The position numbers and the translations under genes were made by a program. Positions 9,827 through 20,249 of a DNA stretch of 64,000 nucleotides are shown piece by piece. The number at the start of each line of letters is the position of its first letter. The stretch's first letter is position 1. This DNA comes from Pholis gunnellus (Eukaryota; Chordata; Actinopteri; Perciformes; Pholidae), in contig OU342815.1 in NCBI GenBank assembly GCA_910591455.2, forward strand, positions 17,439,806-17,503,805. Reading direction: 5' to 3'. Below the pieces are notes generated by a model, which saw only the letters and a program-made list of their open reading frames with translations, was not told the DNA's origin and made no database searches.

Positions 9827-12800
9827 CTGCTGAAGGCACAGCAAACACGGCAACTTCAACGTCACGCTTCAAAGATCACGTGTAACGTAATATGTGACGT
9901 AAATGATAATGTACAGTGAAATTACGTCAGTCAAAATCCCGACACTGCTGAATAACCTCGATCATGCTGCAGATTCAATCCTTTGACATTGGGATTTAAA
10001 GTAAAAGTTCAACATTTTTGGGAAAGGCTTATTCACTTTCTATATGAGAATCTCATATAGACAATCTCAACTCTTACCTGTGTGCTAAGTACGCAGCTGA
10101 AGTTAGGAAATAGTTAGCCTAGCTTTACATAAAGAAAGAAAGCAGAGGGCAAACAGCCAGCCTTACTCTGTCCATAGTTAAAATGAATGCCCAACACCTC
10201 TTAAGATTTCTTTAATTGAACATGTGTGGTTTTAGGTGAGTTATGTGTTGTCACTATTTTGTGACATCAATACATTTTCCAGTATTTCTGTGCAGCGTCT
10301 GTAGCTATAGATTTACATACTGGGGTCTTCTGTCCATATTCTAAAACTAATTAGGCGTCTACATCTCCAGTGGAAAGGGAAATGTGATGTTGGTTATCCA
10401 CATCCAGACTAACCTAATCAAAGCTGCACATATTGAAGGGTAACAAAATCAATTGTCTTTTCGGTTTCTCTGGCAGCCTGGTTTGAAAGTGAAAACCCTG
10501 TTATAGTTTTAGAATGTTGTGTGGAATTAAGCCACAGTTGTGGTTAAATGTCTATTGTTCAGATATAAGCAGAATGAAGTTGTGCAATAACAAATCCAAG
10601 CTCCAGGGGAGGATGTGCTTTGCACTGTGGTTAAGACTAATTAAGAACAATATATTCTTCATTGTTCTAGAAGTGAAGAAATATTAATTTGTTTCTCCCT
10701 GAATTATTCCCTTGTAGTTTCCTAATGCAGTTACAGTACTGCAGGGCAAGTTGTGAACTCTGCGCGAAAACAGCCATTTGTTAGTGTGCAGTATGTGCTG
10801 TACCTTTGCTTTTATTTCCTCTAGACCCACTGTTGCAACAGTGCTGGTCTGCTGCTTGTTCTTGTTCTTCTTCTCCTCTTTCTTCGGCCTCAGCAGACGT
10901 TGTAGCCGGTGCTTGATCATCTGGTTTCACCCATAGCACAGCAGCAGGGAGGGTGGAAGAGCAGAGATGAGCGGCGGAGACAAAAGACAAAGCAGAGTTA
11001 GTAGTTTGTTCACTGTGATGTCTGCATTACAGTCCCTCCCTCGGATTTTGCTTTATTTATATATGTTTGGTAGTCAGCAGGTAGCTAGTAAGCTTAGAGG
11101 GGATATATCAGCGGAGACAGCTGTTGTTAGTGTCTTCAGCACAGACCAGAGAGCGGATACTGCTGCAGTTTCTCCAGCCTGGAATATTAATAAAACTCCT
11201 TATAGGCATAATTAGTGATAAGATTTACACTGTCAGTCCCGAGATTGTCTGATGACTAACACAAATAAAATCAAAATAATTTGTCAATAGTGAGGAAAAA
11301 TAAACAACAAATGCTCTAATGTGTTTTCAATAGTTACAATAGTCTGTAACATATTTCTTGCTGAGGACAATAGCCATACATTTTGGTTAATTACATCACA
11401 GCTAGCTCTGGTCTCACATTGTGATTGGCTGATGTGTGTGGGCGTGCACAGGCGCCGTACCTCGTAGATATAATCCAGTATTTCTAAGACTGTCAGGATG
11501 CTGGCTCCAATGAATAAGCCCATCTGTCCACCAATGTCACCTGAAAAGAAGGAGCACTTAAGGATGAAGCACATTGGACATAATGCCTAAGTAGTTTCTG
11601 TTTGCTACTAATGTTGATGAAAAGTAAGTGCAGCCACAACACCGTTCGCTTTGCACCTGCAAGTCTATCTTAATATTCAGAAAAGACAGAAAGAAGTGAC
11701 GGAGATCTTACCTAGTAAACCTGCAACATCGTAGGCTTTCTTTTGCTCAATTGTTTCATAGTTGAGAGCTTCAAAGAAGATATCTAAGACCAGGAAGTTG
11801 TCTCTGGAAAAGCAAGTGGAGTGTGGATGTCAAACACAGTGAAATACACTTGCACAGTTTTCGTTATAATTCACAACAAATCTAACATCATTTGAAAAAT
11901 ACCATTCCCAGTCATCTTTATGCTCACTGTAAATTGTCATGATAAGAGTGTCAGGCCTACAGCGCTTCACGCAGATCTAACCGGTGACTGTGAGATAATG
12001 AGGTATTGCAGGGTTTAACTGAGATGAGGAGAACGAGCACTGACAGCATGCTCAGTCACTGCCACGTCTCTGATCTCTCTGGATTTACAAAGTCTGGTAA
12101 TAAGTCTTGTGAGGCATCATGAGCTCTGTGGTTTGGGCATGTTTACCTTTTACCACATCCCTGCCTATTAGGCGCTGAGAGGAAAGACAGTGTAAACACA
12201 TTTTAAATTCATTAAATTGATTATAATCTCAATATTAGTAAATGTCCCATAAAACATGTAGAACAGGATTAAAAATGTTAGCCCTGTCAATGGTCGCTGG
12301 AAGTTACAATGTTCATTACGCCTCACAGTATTATTGGGCTGGATGGATGTCCCTGGATCTTCCTCCTATATTCTTTCATATCTCCTCATTTTTGTTTTCT
12401 CTTTTGATTTTTTTTCGGCTTCATACATACTCTGATTAAATATTGTTTGTAATGTTTTTCTCGATGACCCTGATGAAAGCCAAAACACGTTGGTCCTACA
12501 ATAAGTGTTGAAGGAGTTTCCCATTTATTCCCTTCTCCGTGCACCTTGGAAGTCGGTGAAGATTTCCCAGTAACACCCACTCGTCTACGTCTACAGAAAA
12601 CAACGGCTTACATCCAAATTCCCTGGCAATCAATACCAGCTACGCATGAGATACCTTTTCTGCAATTTATGGTGTCAAAAAGTGTAAGTTTTAGGATAAT
12701 TTATTGTTTATCTAATTTCACAAAGATCTTCTCAACTTTAGAGCTTTTTTACCCCAAAAGTAGTGCTGTAGGAAAATACAGGAAGTCACCCGACACATCA

Positions 12801-15800
12801 TCATTATTCTTTGAGGATCATGTAACACACATTTTGACTTTCTGGTAGGGCTAGACACATCATTCAGACCACACTAAATAATCCTCTGGATACTTAATGT
12901 TGTAGCTATTCAATTTCAAGTAAAATGTGACAATTATTTAGTTTGACAGACCTTCAGACAGATTGACAGTCCAGGATGAACCAGAGAGTACAACATGTCA
13001 GAATCTTATGATTCACAATAATTAATATATTCAATTTCCAGTTGAATACTTGTAATAACCCCATAGTGCCTGACAATCAACTTGCTATCACCAGATTTTC
13101 TAATTTCAAGAAGATCAACTATTCACCTAAAGACAAAATAAAAATGTATGCTTGTATGAAAACATAATTGATTTGTGTTTATATGTATGGCTGTGCATTT
13201 GTTATCACTGACTGGAGGTCTTAGTTTATGGCCCTTTTTATTGAGCACCACATCACTGCCCATACGTGAGTTTAGTCATGGTGAACATTCCCGTCCTACC
13301 TGATGTACTCCTCTGACTTGTCGTATTTCCTGGAGAGATAGCGGGCAGAGCCCTTGCTGGGGATTTTGACCATGGAGAGCTCTTTACCGTAGCGGGTGAG
13401 ATTACAGGGCGTCTCGCATGGACAGGTATCCCCACTGTTCTTCTGTAGCTGTGCTGCAACACAATTGAAACAGTGGTTTAACAGGTATAGACTGGGTCAG
13501 TTTCAGTGATGATTTGATGGCACTCACTCTACCAGAGAATCATACAAGATACTACACAGAAGGAAGAGGCAAACTCAATCTGCAAAAAGAGGAAAAAGTG
13601 TGAAGGAAGGGAGTGTGTCCTATGAGAATAGTAGTGGTTTTTTTTGTACTACTTGGGTGCAGCAGGACACGCTCTAAACACAACACTGATATAGTTGCAT
13701 TAGCATTAATTTGAAGCTGTGTTTCTCACTACCTGCTCTTTTAGCTCTGTTTTGGTCTCCACCAATACTTGAGAAAAATATGTGTCTCTTTAGATGCTAA
13801 ATGCTCCAATATGCAGCTGTAAACAAGGCTGATTTCATTGTGGTGGGAGTGAACCAAACCTGTAAGACCAAAACAATTAGCTAAAAGATGCTAAAATGCT
13901 CCATAATACGGAGGGGAACTTCAGAGTCAGGTGATAGTTATCTGTGGGTTTGTCGCTGTATTAGTGATCCATTTGATCCATTGTTAGAATAAAAATGTTA
14001 ATTGCTGCAGCTCTAAAGTTGCATGTTAAATATACTTTATTATATAACCATATACATGGACTGGTAAGCAGGCGTCCATTAAAACTCTACAATATACAAA
14101 CTTCAATTACAGTTTCAGTTTAATCACAATCTATGCACATTGTATATTAGACGGCAGGTAACCATAGGAACATCATTTATGGGACATGTTTCCCTTAGTA
14201 AGTGGCCATGGTAAGTACTATTTGATCTGATGTAGTGTAACAAAAGTAATTACCACTTGATTGAGATGATTAGGTCTTTTCTCTTTGTGGCTTTTTCAGT
14301 ACGGTAATAAGAGTTTTCGAAGGCTAGAATGTATTTCTGTTGAGAAGGAGCAGTCAGCATCATTAAATCATATTACTTTAGTGCTCAGAAAATCACTAGT
14401 TAGTGTTTCTCCCAGTTGCATGGGCAATTTTGAGGATGAACAAATTCATTACAGCCGTTGAATGAAGAATTAACAGTTTGCAAAATCATTAAGCGGATAA
14501 AATGTGCAACGAAATGTCAGGTCGAGTCATGTTTTAAAGTCTTCTCCAGCAGTGGTTTCACCGCCATGAAAGAAACAGGCCACATGATAAAACCAATATC
14601 GTTCTGGATATATTAACAAAATGATGCGTTTGTCTAATGGTGTTATTGAATAAACAACTGTGGCAACGGTGTTTACAGTAATTCAGTCACTGCATTTGGT
14701 CGAAGAATAAATCATAATGTATAGTAAGTGCCACTAAGGGCTCTGCAAAACATACCTAGACTTAAAACCTAATTAACTTGCAGGCATGAATTGTTCACAC
14801 ATTGACAATTACATTTTCACAACCCTAACTCTCAAACAATGCTGTGCACACAGGAGAGTAAATAGCTTTTCACAATCGCTCTTTTCAAATTCTAAATGCA
14901 TTCAGTCTAAACAAAAATGGAGAGAAGGAGCTCTGAAAAAAGTGATTAAAAATTGATGATGTATTTTAAAACTCTAACAATGTGTGTGCAGGAGCACGGT
15001 GGCATATATTCTTTGTCTGTATGGGAACAAAACATCTTTACAATATAAATATATAAATTATATTCTAATTTATTACCTCTCATGGAGGGCTGATTCAGGA
15101 ATATGACCCACATGAATATGGCCCACTCTTAGATATATCTAAGATTTCATTCAACCAAATTTCAAATAGGGTTTGAATACAGCAAAGACAGACATAATTA
15201 CATTTATTTGGCTGAGACATGACAATTGTACAACTGTGATGCCTGTGAAACCAAGACACGTTTGTTCATTCAAGATGTCTGGAGGAGAGGTCGGAGTCAA
15301 AGCTGAGGGTGGGGGATGCAGATATGAGAGTGGGTTTAATATTAACAGTTCAACAATGGATGCAGCACACCCATCAAGCTCTAAAGTGACTAAATCACAA
15401 TGAGGAAAAGTAATTTTAAAATATTAAGTCTACCTCCAGGTATTTGGGTTACAGCTAAAAAAAAAAAGAATCCTTATCATGTTTACTGAGTGTGTTTGCA
15501 TTTCCCTTTGGGGGAATCTATTGTAATGAGAAAAGAAATGGAGGAAGATTGTTTCTTACCGAGTGCTTTATCAACACAGTTGATTTTACTGGGAGGGCAG
15601 ATATCTGCAGTTCCTGGAGAGGAGAACAGAAAAATGAGTCTGATCAATCTGAAACAAAATGATCAGTGACCTGTGTCTGCTGCAATGAGGAGCCGTGGCT
15701 GTGAACAACACTCCACAGCTTATTAGTCATCTTCAAATGAGGCCAGGCACACAGAGGGGGACTTCCATCCACAGAGCACGGGCTGTCTTGGCCGTCTGTC

Positions 15801-18800
15801 CTTGATTTGCAGTGAGAAATGGAGCATGCTGGCTTCACACATAACGCATATTTAGAAAGTCTTTAAAAAACAATCAATGAGTCATTTCCTCACAGACAAA
15901 CATATTGCCCAGCCCATTAATGACAGGTGTTCATTGGCAGCACAATTAATTGGCAGAGGTGTGTTCGTCTGTCTGTAAAATGTTCATTGGGTTAATGTCT
16001 GCTTCCCAATCTCTAAGAAATGTTAATTAATACACAGTAAAAAAAGTGTCTGATGATCTGAAGAGTCACACACTTTCAGCTTCTGAACAGAGTTAGATTT
16101 ATTCTGTTGTGGAAATAACTTGTGATGATTTTACACAGGGGGAACCATCATTAAACCATATTGATTGGAGAAAAAACTTCTTTTAATCATCTTGTGTATT
16201 TCATTTTTTAGAACTTTTGCGCGTGGAAGTAAAAGCTGTGCAGTGTCACTGCATGCTGTCCACACACCAAGAACAAGAACAATTTAAAAGCCTTTTTTGG
16301 TGGTCATCCAAATATAGAAATAGGACGAAATACTGAAATATTAATCTTGAACCAAAGAATCCAGGAAAACACAGTTTTGCTTCTACACCTCACCTTCAGG
16401 AGTCCTGTGCAAAATATAAAATGCTTCATGAAGAGCCATCTAAAATCACTTGTTCGGCCGCTAAATTTTAAGAATCTGTTTTTTTTGTTTTTTGTTTTTG
16501 TGATATCCTGCTAACAATCACAGGCGCATAAATATTTCACCAAAAACAATAGCGACTTGTTGGAGGCAGCAGCAGACACAACATGAAGACAACCTAAGCA
16601 GCAATATAATTCGGGGTTTTAAAAGGACAAGAAACATGAAAAGACAATTAAACTAGTTCAGAATATGTAAAAACTAGAACCAACAAATGTAAACAAATGT
16701 GGGAATGTGTAAACACATTTCAATTCAGACTGTAAGCAGTGGCTGAATTACGTAAGTGAGAAAAACAAATAAATATGTAGCGGCAAACTGCTGCTGGAGA
16801 AAAAAATTGATACTGTAAATTGTGCAAGGCACAGAGCTACATACAGCACTGTGTTGTCACATCGAGGTCATAAAAGGATTTTCAATTCACAAGCATATAC
16901 TCCCTCGGCGAGCTGTTGAATGAATCGCTCTCTAGAACCTCTTGAAGGAGTCTCAGCAAACTTAATATGCAACAATAAATCTGATTCACTATTGATAAGT
17001 GCAGTGAACTAATGCAAGCTTCCCGCCACCTGGCGGAAACTCTCTTCTAAATCCGGAACGGGCCAATGGCCTGGAAAAGCTTCCACATTTATTACATCTG
17101 AGATAATAAATATACTATCTGGTGGAATAGATCATCACAGAAGGCAAAGTGGTTCTGCTGCTCTCTCAACACATCTGCTCTGTGAACAGCCCTCACTATC
17201 TATCAATTCAAAAGTTTCCCCCTCAATAAGACCTCTTCTTACCTGTGATTGTCTTTTCATAGGTTTGAATCTGATACTCTGAGCACACGATGCGTTTGCA
17301 GGTGTGTGAGACTAAACAAACAGGCATGGGTAAAGTGAAAGCGGTACGATGTTTCAATGCAGTTGCCAGGTTGATAGGGAAGTCAACAGCCATCTTAGCG
17401 AGTTTTTCCCAAATCATGAGCTCATCGCTTATTGCAACCCAATCACGATCTCGTAGTAAGGTACTGACACCCTGCAAAGCACACAAACTGATTAGAAACG
17501 TGTCCGCTTCTCAGCCTGTCCAGATCAAATGATTAGCTGGGATTTCTCTCTACAGATCAGACCACCGCTTCGGTGCGACCGCTACAGCCTGCGAATGGAA
17601 GTTTGAAATGTGTGCCTGATATATAAATGTGTAACCTAAGACCCACAGTGACTATATTCTAGAGACTGGCGAGCCTCCCTTTGACAAAACTCCATTATGC
17701 AACAGCTAAGTTACAGCAGTATGGGGTCAAATCAGTATTAAAACCTGTGTCTACCTCAAATGTCTCATACTGTGTTGTTTACTCACATCAATAGACTTCC
17801 TCAAATTTTCCGTCGTGCCAAACAAGGCCGCAAATGTCAGCTGCACTGTGTGAGCGTGGACGCCAAAGTGATTCCTTCATACATTGTGAGTTTCCTGCCT
17901 TAACTTAAAATGCGACCACCTCAAACATGGCCAATTGTCAGACCCATCAGCTAACAGCAGTGGGTATTCAGTGAGCCAGCTCTTTGACTTCATGCAGCCT
18001 GGACACGATGACGCACGCAAACATCTTATTCTGTGTTTGTTGGACTGACCTCTGCAACAAATCCCAGAGCCGACCAGAGACACCACGTGAATGGTGGAAC
18101 TACAGTGACTACACACGTGTGTGTGTCATGTCTTCAGTGTGCTGTATTTGTGTCTGTTTGATTGTCAATCTGCTCTGCTCATATTATCACATGTCCAAAG
18201 CTAATTCACCATAATTATTAATAATAAACAGTAGATTTATCTCTGATATATTTGTTTTTTCACTGTTTGATTTAGAGGTACCCTGTAATATAAAAAAAAA
18301 TGAAATCACTGATATCATGTTAATGGTACACATATGATTGCACATCGTGTAAATAAACTCTACCGCCAACAATTGATTAATTTGACTGATTCAATTATTT
18401 ATTTTTCAAATTTTCTATAGATATTGCGATGATATCTCAAACTATTTGGCGTAGTAAAAACCGGATATTGTAACAGGTCTTGCTTTTTTCTTGTTTTTAT
18501 AGATCAAACACTACAATAGTGTTTTTTCTTCATCTTAAAATTGTCTTGAAAATGAAAACTCTCCGTGTGAATCAAAATGTTCTCTGTGACACATCTTTGT
18601 AATCAGTTGACATTTTAAATTGATTGTGCGTTCGAGGCAATCTCTCATTGTGTAAGTCAATGTTACATTAATCTTTTTAAGGCAAGAGCTGTTTGCAAAC
18701 CATCATCCAGTGGAAACTAAACACGAGAACAACCAGGACTGATACAAATAATCAATCGAAAATAATGAATGAGCACCACAGAAGCACAACAGCTGAGATG

Positions 18801-20249
18801 TACAAGCAAATGGATCAGAAACTCATTGAGACTTGTCGTCTGAAGAGTCACTGTCCAGAGAGCTACCAGCACTGCTGAAGGGCATTCCACTCCAGATATC
18901 AAGCATCAAGGTCAGGCATGTGGCAGCCCAAATTATGTCCGTGCTGGAATTATTCAAGTGAGCAACAAAATAATTACTTGTTTTGCACAATGTGTCATAA
19001 ACACAGGGCAGGTTTTTTTTTCCATCACGCTAGACCAATGCAAACTCTTTTGGAGGATTTTAAACTTTAGATTTTCCCAATGTGAGTTGTGTTACTTTAA
19101 TCATAATTGTCATGTCATGACACGTAACATTGTACAGTTTTATGTTGGTGTGTTTCTACAACCACACATACATTATCTTCTTAGCTTAGGTATCAGTTTA
19201 TTCATTCTCGGGTCCTGCCTGACTGTAATCCGACAGCATGGATTACTAATATGTGTGCATTTGTTATTTAGCCAATCATTCAATTTATCATGTCATTAAA
19301 TCTTACGCCCCGTGCGACCTGCTGGGCTCTGTGTAAATGTGAGGTAGGGCTTGATCTTACCGGGCATGTGCACCATCCTGCAGCTGCACACTCGCAGCAC
19401 CTCGTTGGTCTCGCAGAGCAAGCGACATGCACTGATGCTGTATGTGTCGTATCCTGGGAACTTCTCTTTGCTGGTGGAGCGGCAGTTCCCCCAGGGCTGG
19501 GGCAGATAGGTCAGCTAAGTACACAGAGATTTATTAGACCTCAGTGTTGAACCACCAGGCGCAAACAGTTGCATGAAGAAGAGTAATCTGGTAGAGGGGG
19601 GGGGGGGTCTGTGATGAAGAAGACCTACCCTCTGCTCCTGACATGAAACAAAGGTCTGGAAGCCCGGAGAGACGCCGAAGCCCAGCTGGTGGATGTAGGG
19701 AGGCTCGTCCTGACTGTGGATCTGAACTCGGATGCCGGCCTCCAGGGATGTCTCGTCTTCAGGATGAAACAGAGCACAAGCACGGAGCATTGCAGAGGGA
19801 GAGTACACGGGAATTACAGATGGCTGCCTCATATGACAACTAACTGCAAACCATATCTCAGTCATGTGTGAAAAACATGGCAGGAGGGATTATTATTTTG
19901 TGACAACTACAATGCAAACACAAATCTGAGGTATTGTGTTGAGATATTTCCTCTTACGAATCCCATTTTCCAGGTTGCAGGAATGCAATCAAAAAATGCA
20001 TTATTTACCGTGTGTGAGCCAGATAAATGGTTATTAGAAATGGTGGTTATCTCATGCTGTAGCATATGATGGGATTACATTGGACAAATAGTTTTGAGGC
20101 TTACTTGTCTCTCTCCAGATGGGCAGATACTCATCCTGCTGGATATCCAACATGATCTCCAGCCCATTTCCCATTCCGCCCTGCTTGCTTTTCCTGGATG
20201 TCGTCTTGTTGCCATTAAAGGTATAGCATTTCCCATATCTGGTGTAAAC
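9701..20249 (-). CDS. asic4: Acid-sensing ion channel 4 (exons 2-10 of a probable 10; exon 1 outside window)
   Basis: Nine exons were placed by conserved ASIC sequence and splice sites: 20249-20105, 19756-19629, 19514-19361, 15613-15560, 13453-13300, 11803-11712, 11540-11461, 10920-10804 and 9826-9701. Phases agree at every junction and yield 349 residues. ASICs are trimeric DEG/ENaC sodium channels of the neuronal plasma membrane; mammalian ASIC4 does not give proton currents alone. Seen are most of the ectodomain (VYTRYGKCYTF, GLEIMLDIQQDEYLPIW, LGFGVSPGFQTFVSCQEQR, CNLTRYGKELSMVKIPS), TM2 with the GAS selectivity motif, and a cytosolic tail. ASIC4 rather than ASIC1-3 is shown by PPYIHQLGFG, the LEILDYIYE end of TM2, and the PNHHHP...VFEDFAC tail. 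TM1 and the cytosolic HG motif are in the missing exon 1. The paralogue (a or b) is not decidable. Confidence 0.95.
9895..9929. promoter_or_regulatory. Paired CRE-like sites
   Basis: TGACGTAA at 9895-9902 and its inverted form TTACGTCA at 9922-9929 each differ from the CRE consensus TGACGTCA by one base. A CACGTG E-box lies at 9877-9882. The position inside a 3' intron makes promoter function uncertain. Confidence 0.25.
9993..10290 (+). mobile_element. Teleost short non-autonomous repeat, family A, copy 1 (truncated)
   Basis: Starts with TTTAAAGTAAAAGTTCAACA followed by TTTTTGGGAAAGGCTTATTC, and later carries GTTAGCCTAGCTTTACATAA and ACTCTGTCC. This is the layout of an abundant teleost repeat whose ends read as AAGGAATAGTTC... 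and ...GAACTATTCCTT. It shares the block GTTAGC(C)TAGC-TTA-CATA(A/G)AG with the copy at 51447-51823. Assignment is from remembered consensus; the right end is estimated. A 10-bp inverted repeat lies at 10040-10060. Confidence 0.5.
10804..10920 (-). CDS. asic4: asic4 exon 9 (proximal cytosolic tail)
   Basis: 117 nt, 39 codons, phase 0 at both ends. It encodes MIKHRLQRLLRPKKEEKK, a Lys/Asn/Gln-rich run, then TSTVATVGLEEIKAK. The KHRLxRLLRP membrane-proximal basic motif and the VATVxLEE stretch match fish ASIC4 tails. The first codon is ATG where Val is usual; it is not a start codon. The acceptor (GGGTGAAACCAG) has a poor pyrimidine tract. The donor is AAAG/GTACAG. Confidence 0.88.
10921..11460 (-). 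other. asic4: asic4 intron 8
   Basis: 540-nt intron between the TM2 exon and the proximal tail exon. Its first 174 nt (gene strand) continue the exon 8 frame. The rest is AT-rich with no other feature. Confidence 0.8.
11461..11540 (-). CDS. asic4: asic4 exon 8 (TM2 with GAS selectivity filter)
   Basis: 80 nt encoding GDIGGQMGLFIGASILTVLE followed by ILDYIYE. It contains the Gly-Ala-Ser belt that lines the pore and sets sodium selectivity in DEG/ENaC channels. The acceptor TTTTCAG is 171 nt from exon 7. The donor GAG/GTACGG is weak, and reading on past it stays open for 58 codons (stop near 11284), so a retained-intron isoform is possible. Confidence 0.94.
11712..11803 (-). CDS. asic4: asic4 exon 7 (palm to TM2 approach)
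   Basis: 92 nt (1 + 90 + 1). It encodes DNFLVLDIFFEALNYETIEQ and KKAYDVAGLL, the conserved palm strand and linker leading to TM2. The acceptor is TGCTTTTCCAG and the donor ACTAG/GTAAGA. The NYETIEQKKAY sequence is shared with ASIC1/2 and with fish ASIC4 as remembered; the human ASIC4 equivalent is more diverged. Confidence 0.95.
11804..13299 (-). other. asic4: asic4 intron 6
   Basis: About 1.5 kb of AT-rich intron. Open frames of 60-100 codons on the plus strand here (for example 12546-12848) have no recognisable domain and no splice context. Confidence 0.8.
13300..13453 (-). CDS. asic4: asic4 exon 6 (thumb to palm)
   Basis: 154 nt. After two bases completing an Ala codon it reads QLQKNSGDTCPCETPCNLTR, then YGKELSMVKIPSKGSARYL, and ends in SEEYIR, whose Arg codon is completed in exon 7. 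The CNLTRYGKE block, with its conserved N-L-T glycosylation sequon, is diagnostic for ASICs. RYLSRKYDKSEEYIR resembles the ASIC4 form. The acceptor is GTGTTGCAG and the donor ATCAG/GTAGGA. A different minus-strand frame through this region is a shadow. Confidence 0.95.
13454..15559 (-). other. asic4: asic4 intron 5
   Basis: 2.1 kb of intron with a teleost repeat (about 13715-13975). No exon or RNA gene is seen in the rest. Confidence 0.8.
13715..13975 (+). mobile_element. Teleost short non-autonomous repeat, family B, copy 1
   Basis: Contains CTCACTACCTGCTC, GTTTTGGTCTCCACCAATAC, TCTCTTTAGATGCTAAATGC, GGTGGGAGTGAACCAAACCT and CAGAGTCAGGTGATAGTTAT in the order of a repeat found many times in fish genomes. 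Recognition is from memory of the consensus. Boundaries are approximate and the class (DNA transposon derivative) is inferred. Confidence 0.5.
15560..15613 (-). CDS. asic4: asic4 exon 5 (thumb, 54-nt micro-exon)
   Basis: Short exon found between a CTCCAG acceptor and a G/GTAAGA donor. It joins exon 4 as MPG-TADICPPSKINCVDKAL, the thumb segment that follows MVHMPG in every ASIC. It is too short to show as an open frame, but its phases (2 + 51 + 1) fit both neighbours exactly. The thumb ADPALD-type motif reads VDKALA here once joined to exon 6, so its second acidic residue is missing. Confidence 0.93.
15614..19360 (-). other. asic4: asic4 intron 4
   Basis: 3.7 kb of intron. It contains an open, splice-flanked block at 17243-17471 (listed separately). 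The remainder is AT-rich DNA without recognisable elements. Confidence 0.8.
17243..17471 (-). other. Exon-like open block inside asic4 intron 4, function unknown
   Basis: On the gene strand, a pyrimidine-rich acceptor ending GTGCTTTGCAG is followed by 229 open nt (76 codons, beginning GVSTLLRDRDWVAISDELMI) and a consensus donor ACAG/GTAAGA. The length is not a multiple of three and the phase (0 in, 1 out) does not fit between asic4 exons 4 and 5, so it cannot be a frame-keeping cassette exon. The opposite strand is open too (17290-17532). It may be chance, a poison exon, or a fragment of an unrelated gene. I do not recognise the protein. Confidence 0.2.
19361..19514 (-). CDS. asic4: asic4 exon 4 (palm to thumb)
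   Basis: 154 nt, starting in phase 0 with LTYLPQPWGNC. It continues through YSISACRLLCETNEVL to SCRMVHMPG, whose last codon is completed by exon 5. The cysteines of the thumb disulfide ladder are present. The intron to exon 3 is only 114 nt and contains a C run on the gene strand (G run at about 19598-19608 on plus). The donor is CCCG/GTAAGA. Confidence 0.95.
19629..19756 (-). CDS. asic4: asic4 exon 3 (palm and beta-ball)
   Basis: 128 nt. The first two bases complete an Asn codon with exon 2, giving R-E-T-N-E-T-S with an N-E-T sequon across the junction. It reads LEAGIRVQIHSQDEPPYIHQ, then LGFGVSPGFQTFVSCQEQR, one of the most conserved ASIC stretches. The D-E of SQDEPP corresponds to acidic-pocket residues of ASIC1 and is kept. 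The donor is AGG/GTAGGT, phase 0. The acceptor follows ATCCTGAAG. Confidence 0.95.
19757..20104 (-). other. asic4: asic4 intron 2
   Basis: 348-nt intron with GT-AG ends between exons 2 and 3; no internal feature is seen. Confidence 0.85.
20105..20249 (-). CDS. asic4: asic4 exon 2 (ectodomain, wrist/palm start)
   Basis: 145 nt, entered in phase 0 after a TTCTCTTCCAG acceptor. It ends ACAA/GTAAGC with one base of the next codon. It encodes VYTRYGKCYTFNGNKTTS, a basic loop, then GNGLEIMLDIQQDEYLPIWRET. The start VYTRYGKC is the known exon boundary in ASIC genes, which places everything upstream (about 185 residues) in exon 1. An N-K-T glycosylation sequon lies in the variable loop. Confidence 0.95.

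Larger units (their letters stand above)
9830..10803 (-). other. asic4: asic4 intron 9
   Basis: This 974-nt intron (gene strand) between the tail exons holds a truncated teleost repeat (9993-10290) and a cluster of CRE-like and E-box-like motifs at 9877-9929. No additional exon is seen. Confidence 0.8.

Noticed and set aside
13253..13462. Minus-strand frame beginning MLQHSYRR
   Set aside because: It is a wrong-frame shadow of asic4 exon 6, whose true frame contains CNLTRYGKE.
17023..17036. CCGCCACCTGGCGG palindrome as a CTCF-type insulator
   Set aside because: It resembles only part of the CTCF core and is too short to support a call.
19643..19871. Plus-strand frames over asic4 exon 3
   Set aside because: Antisense shadows of a conserved coding exon.
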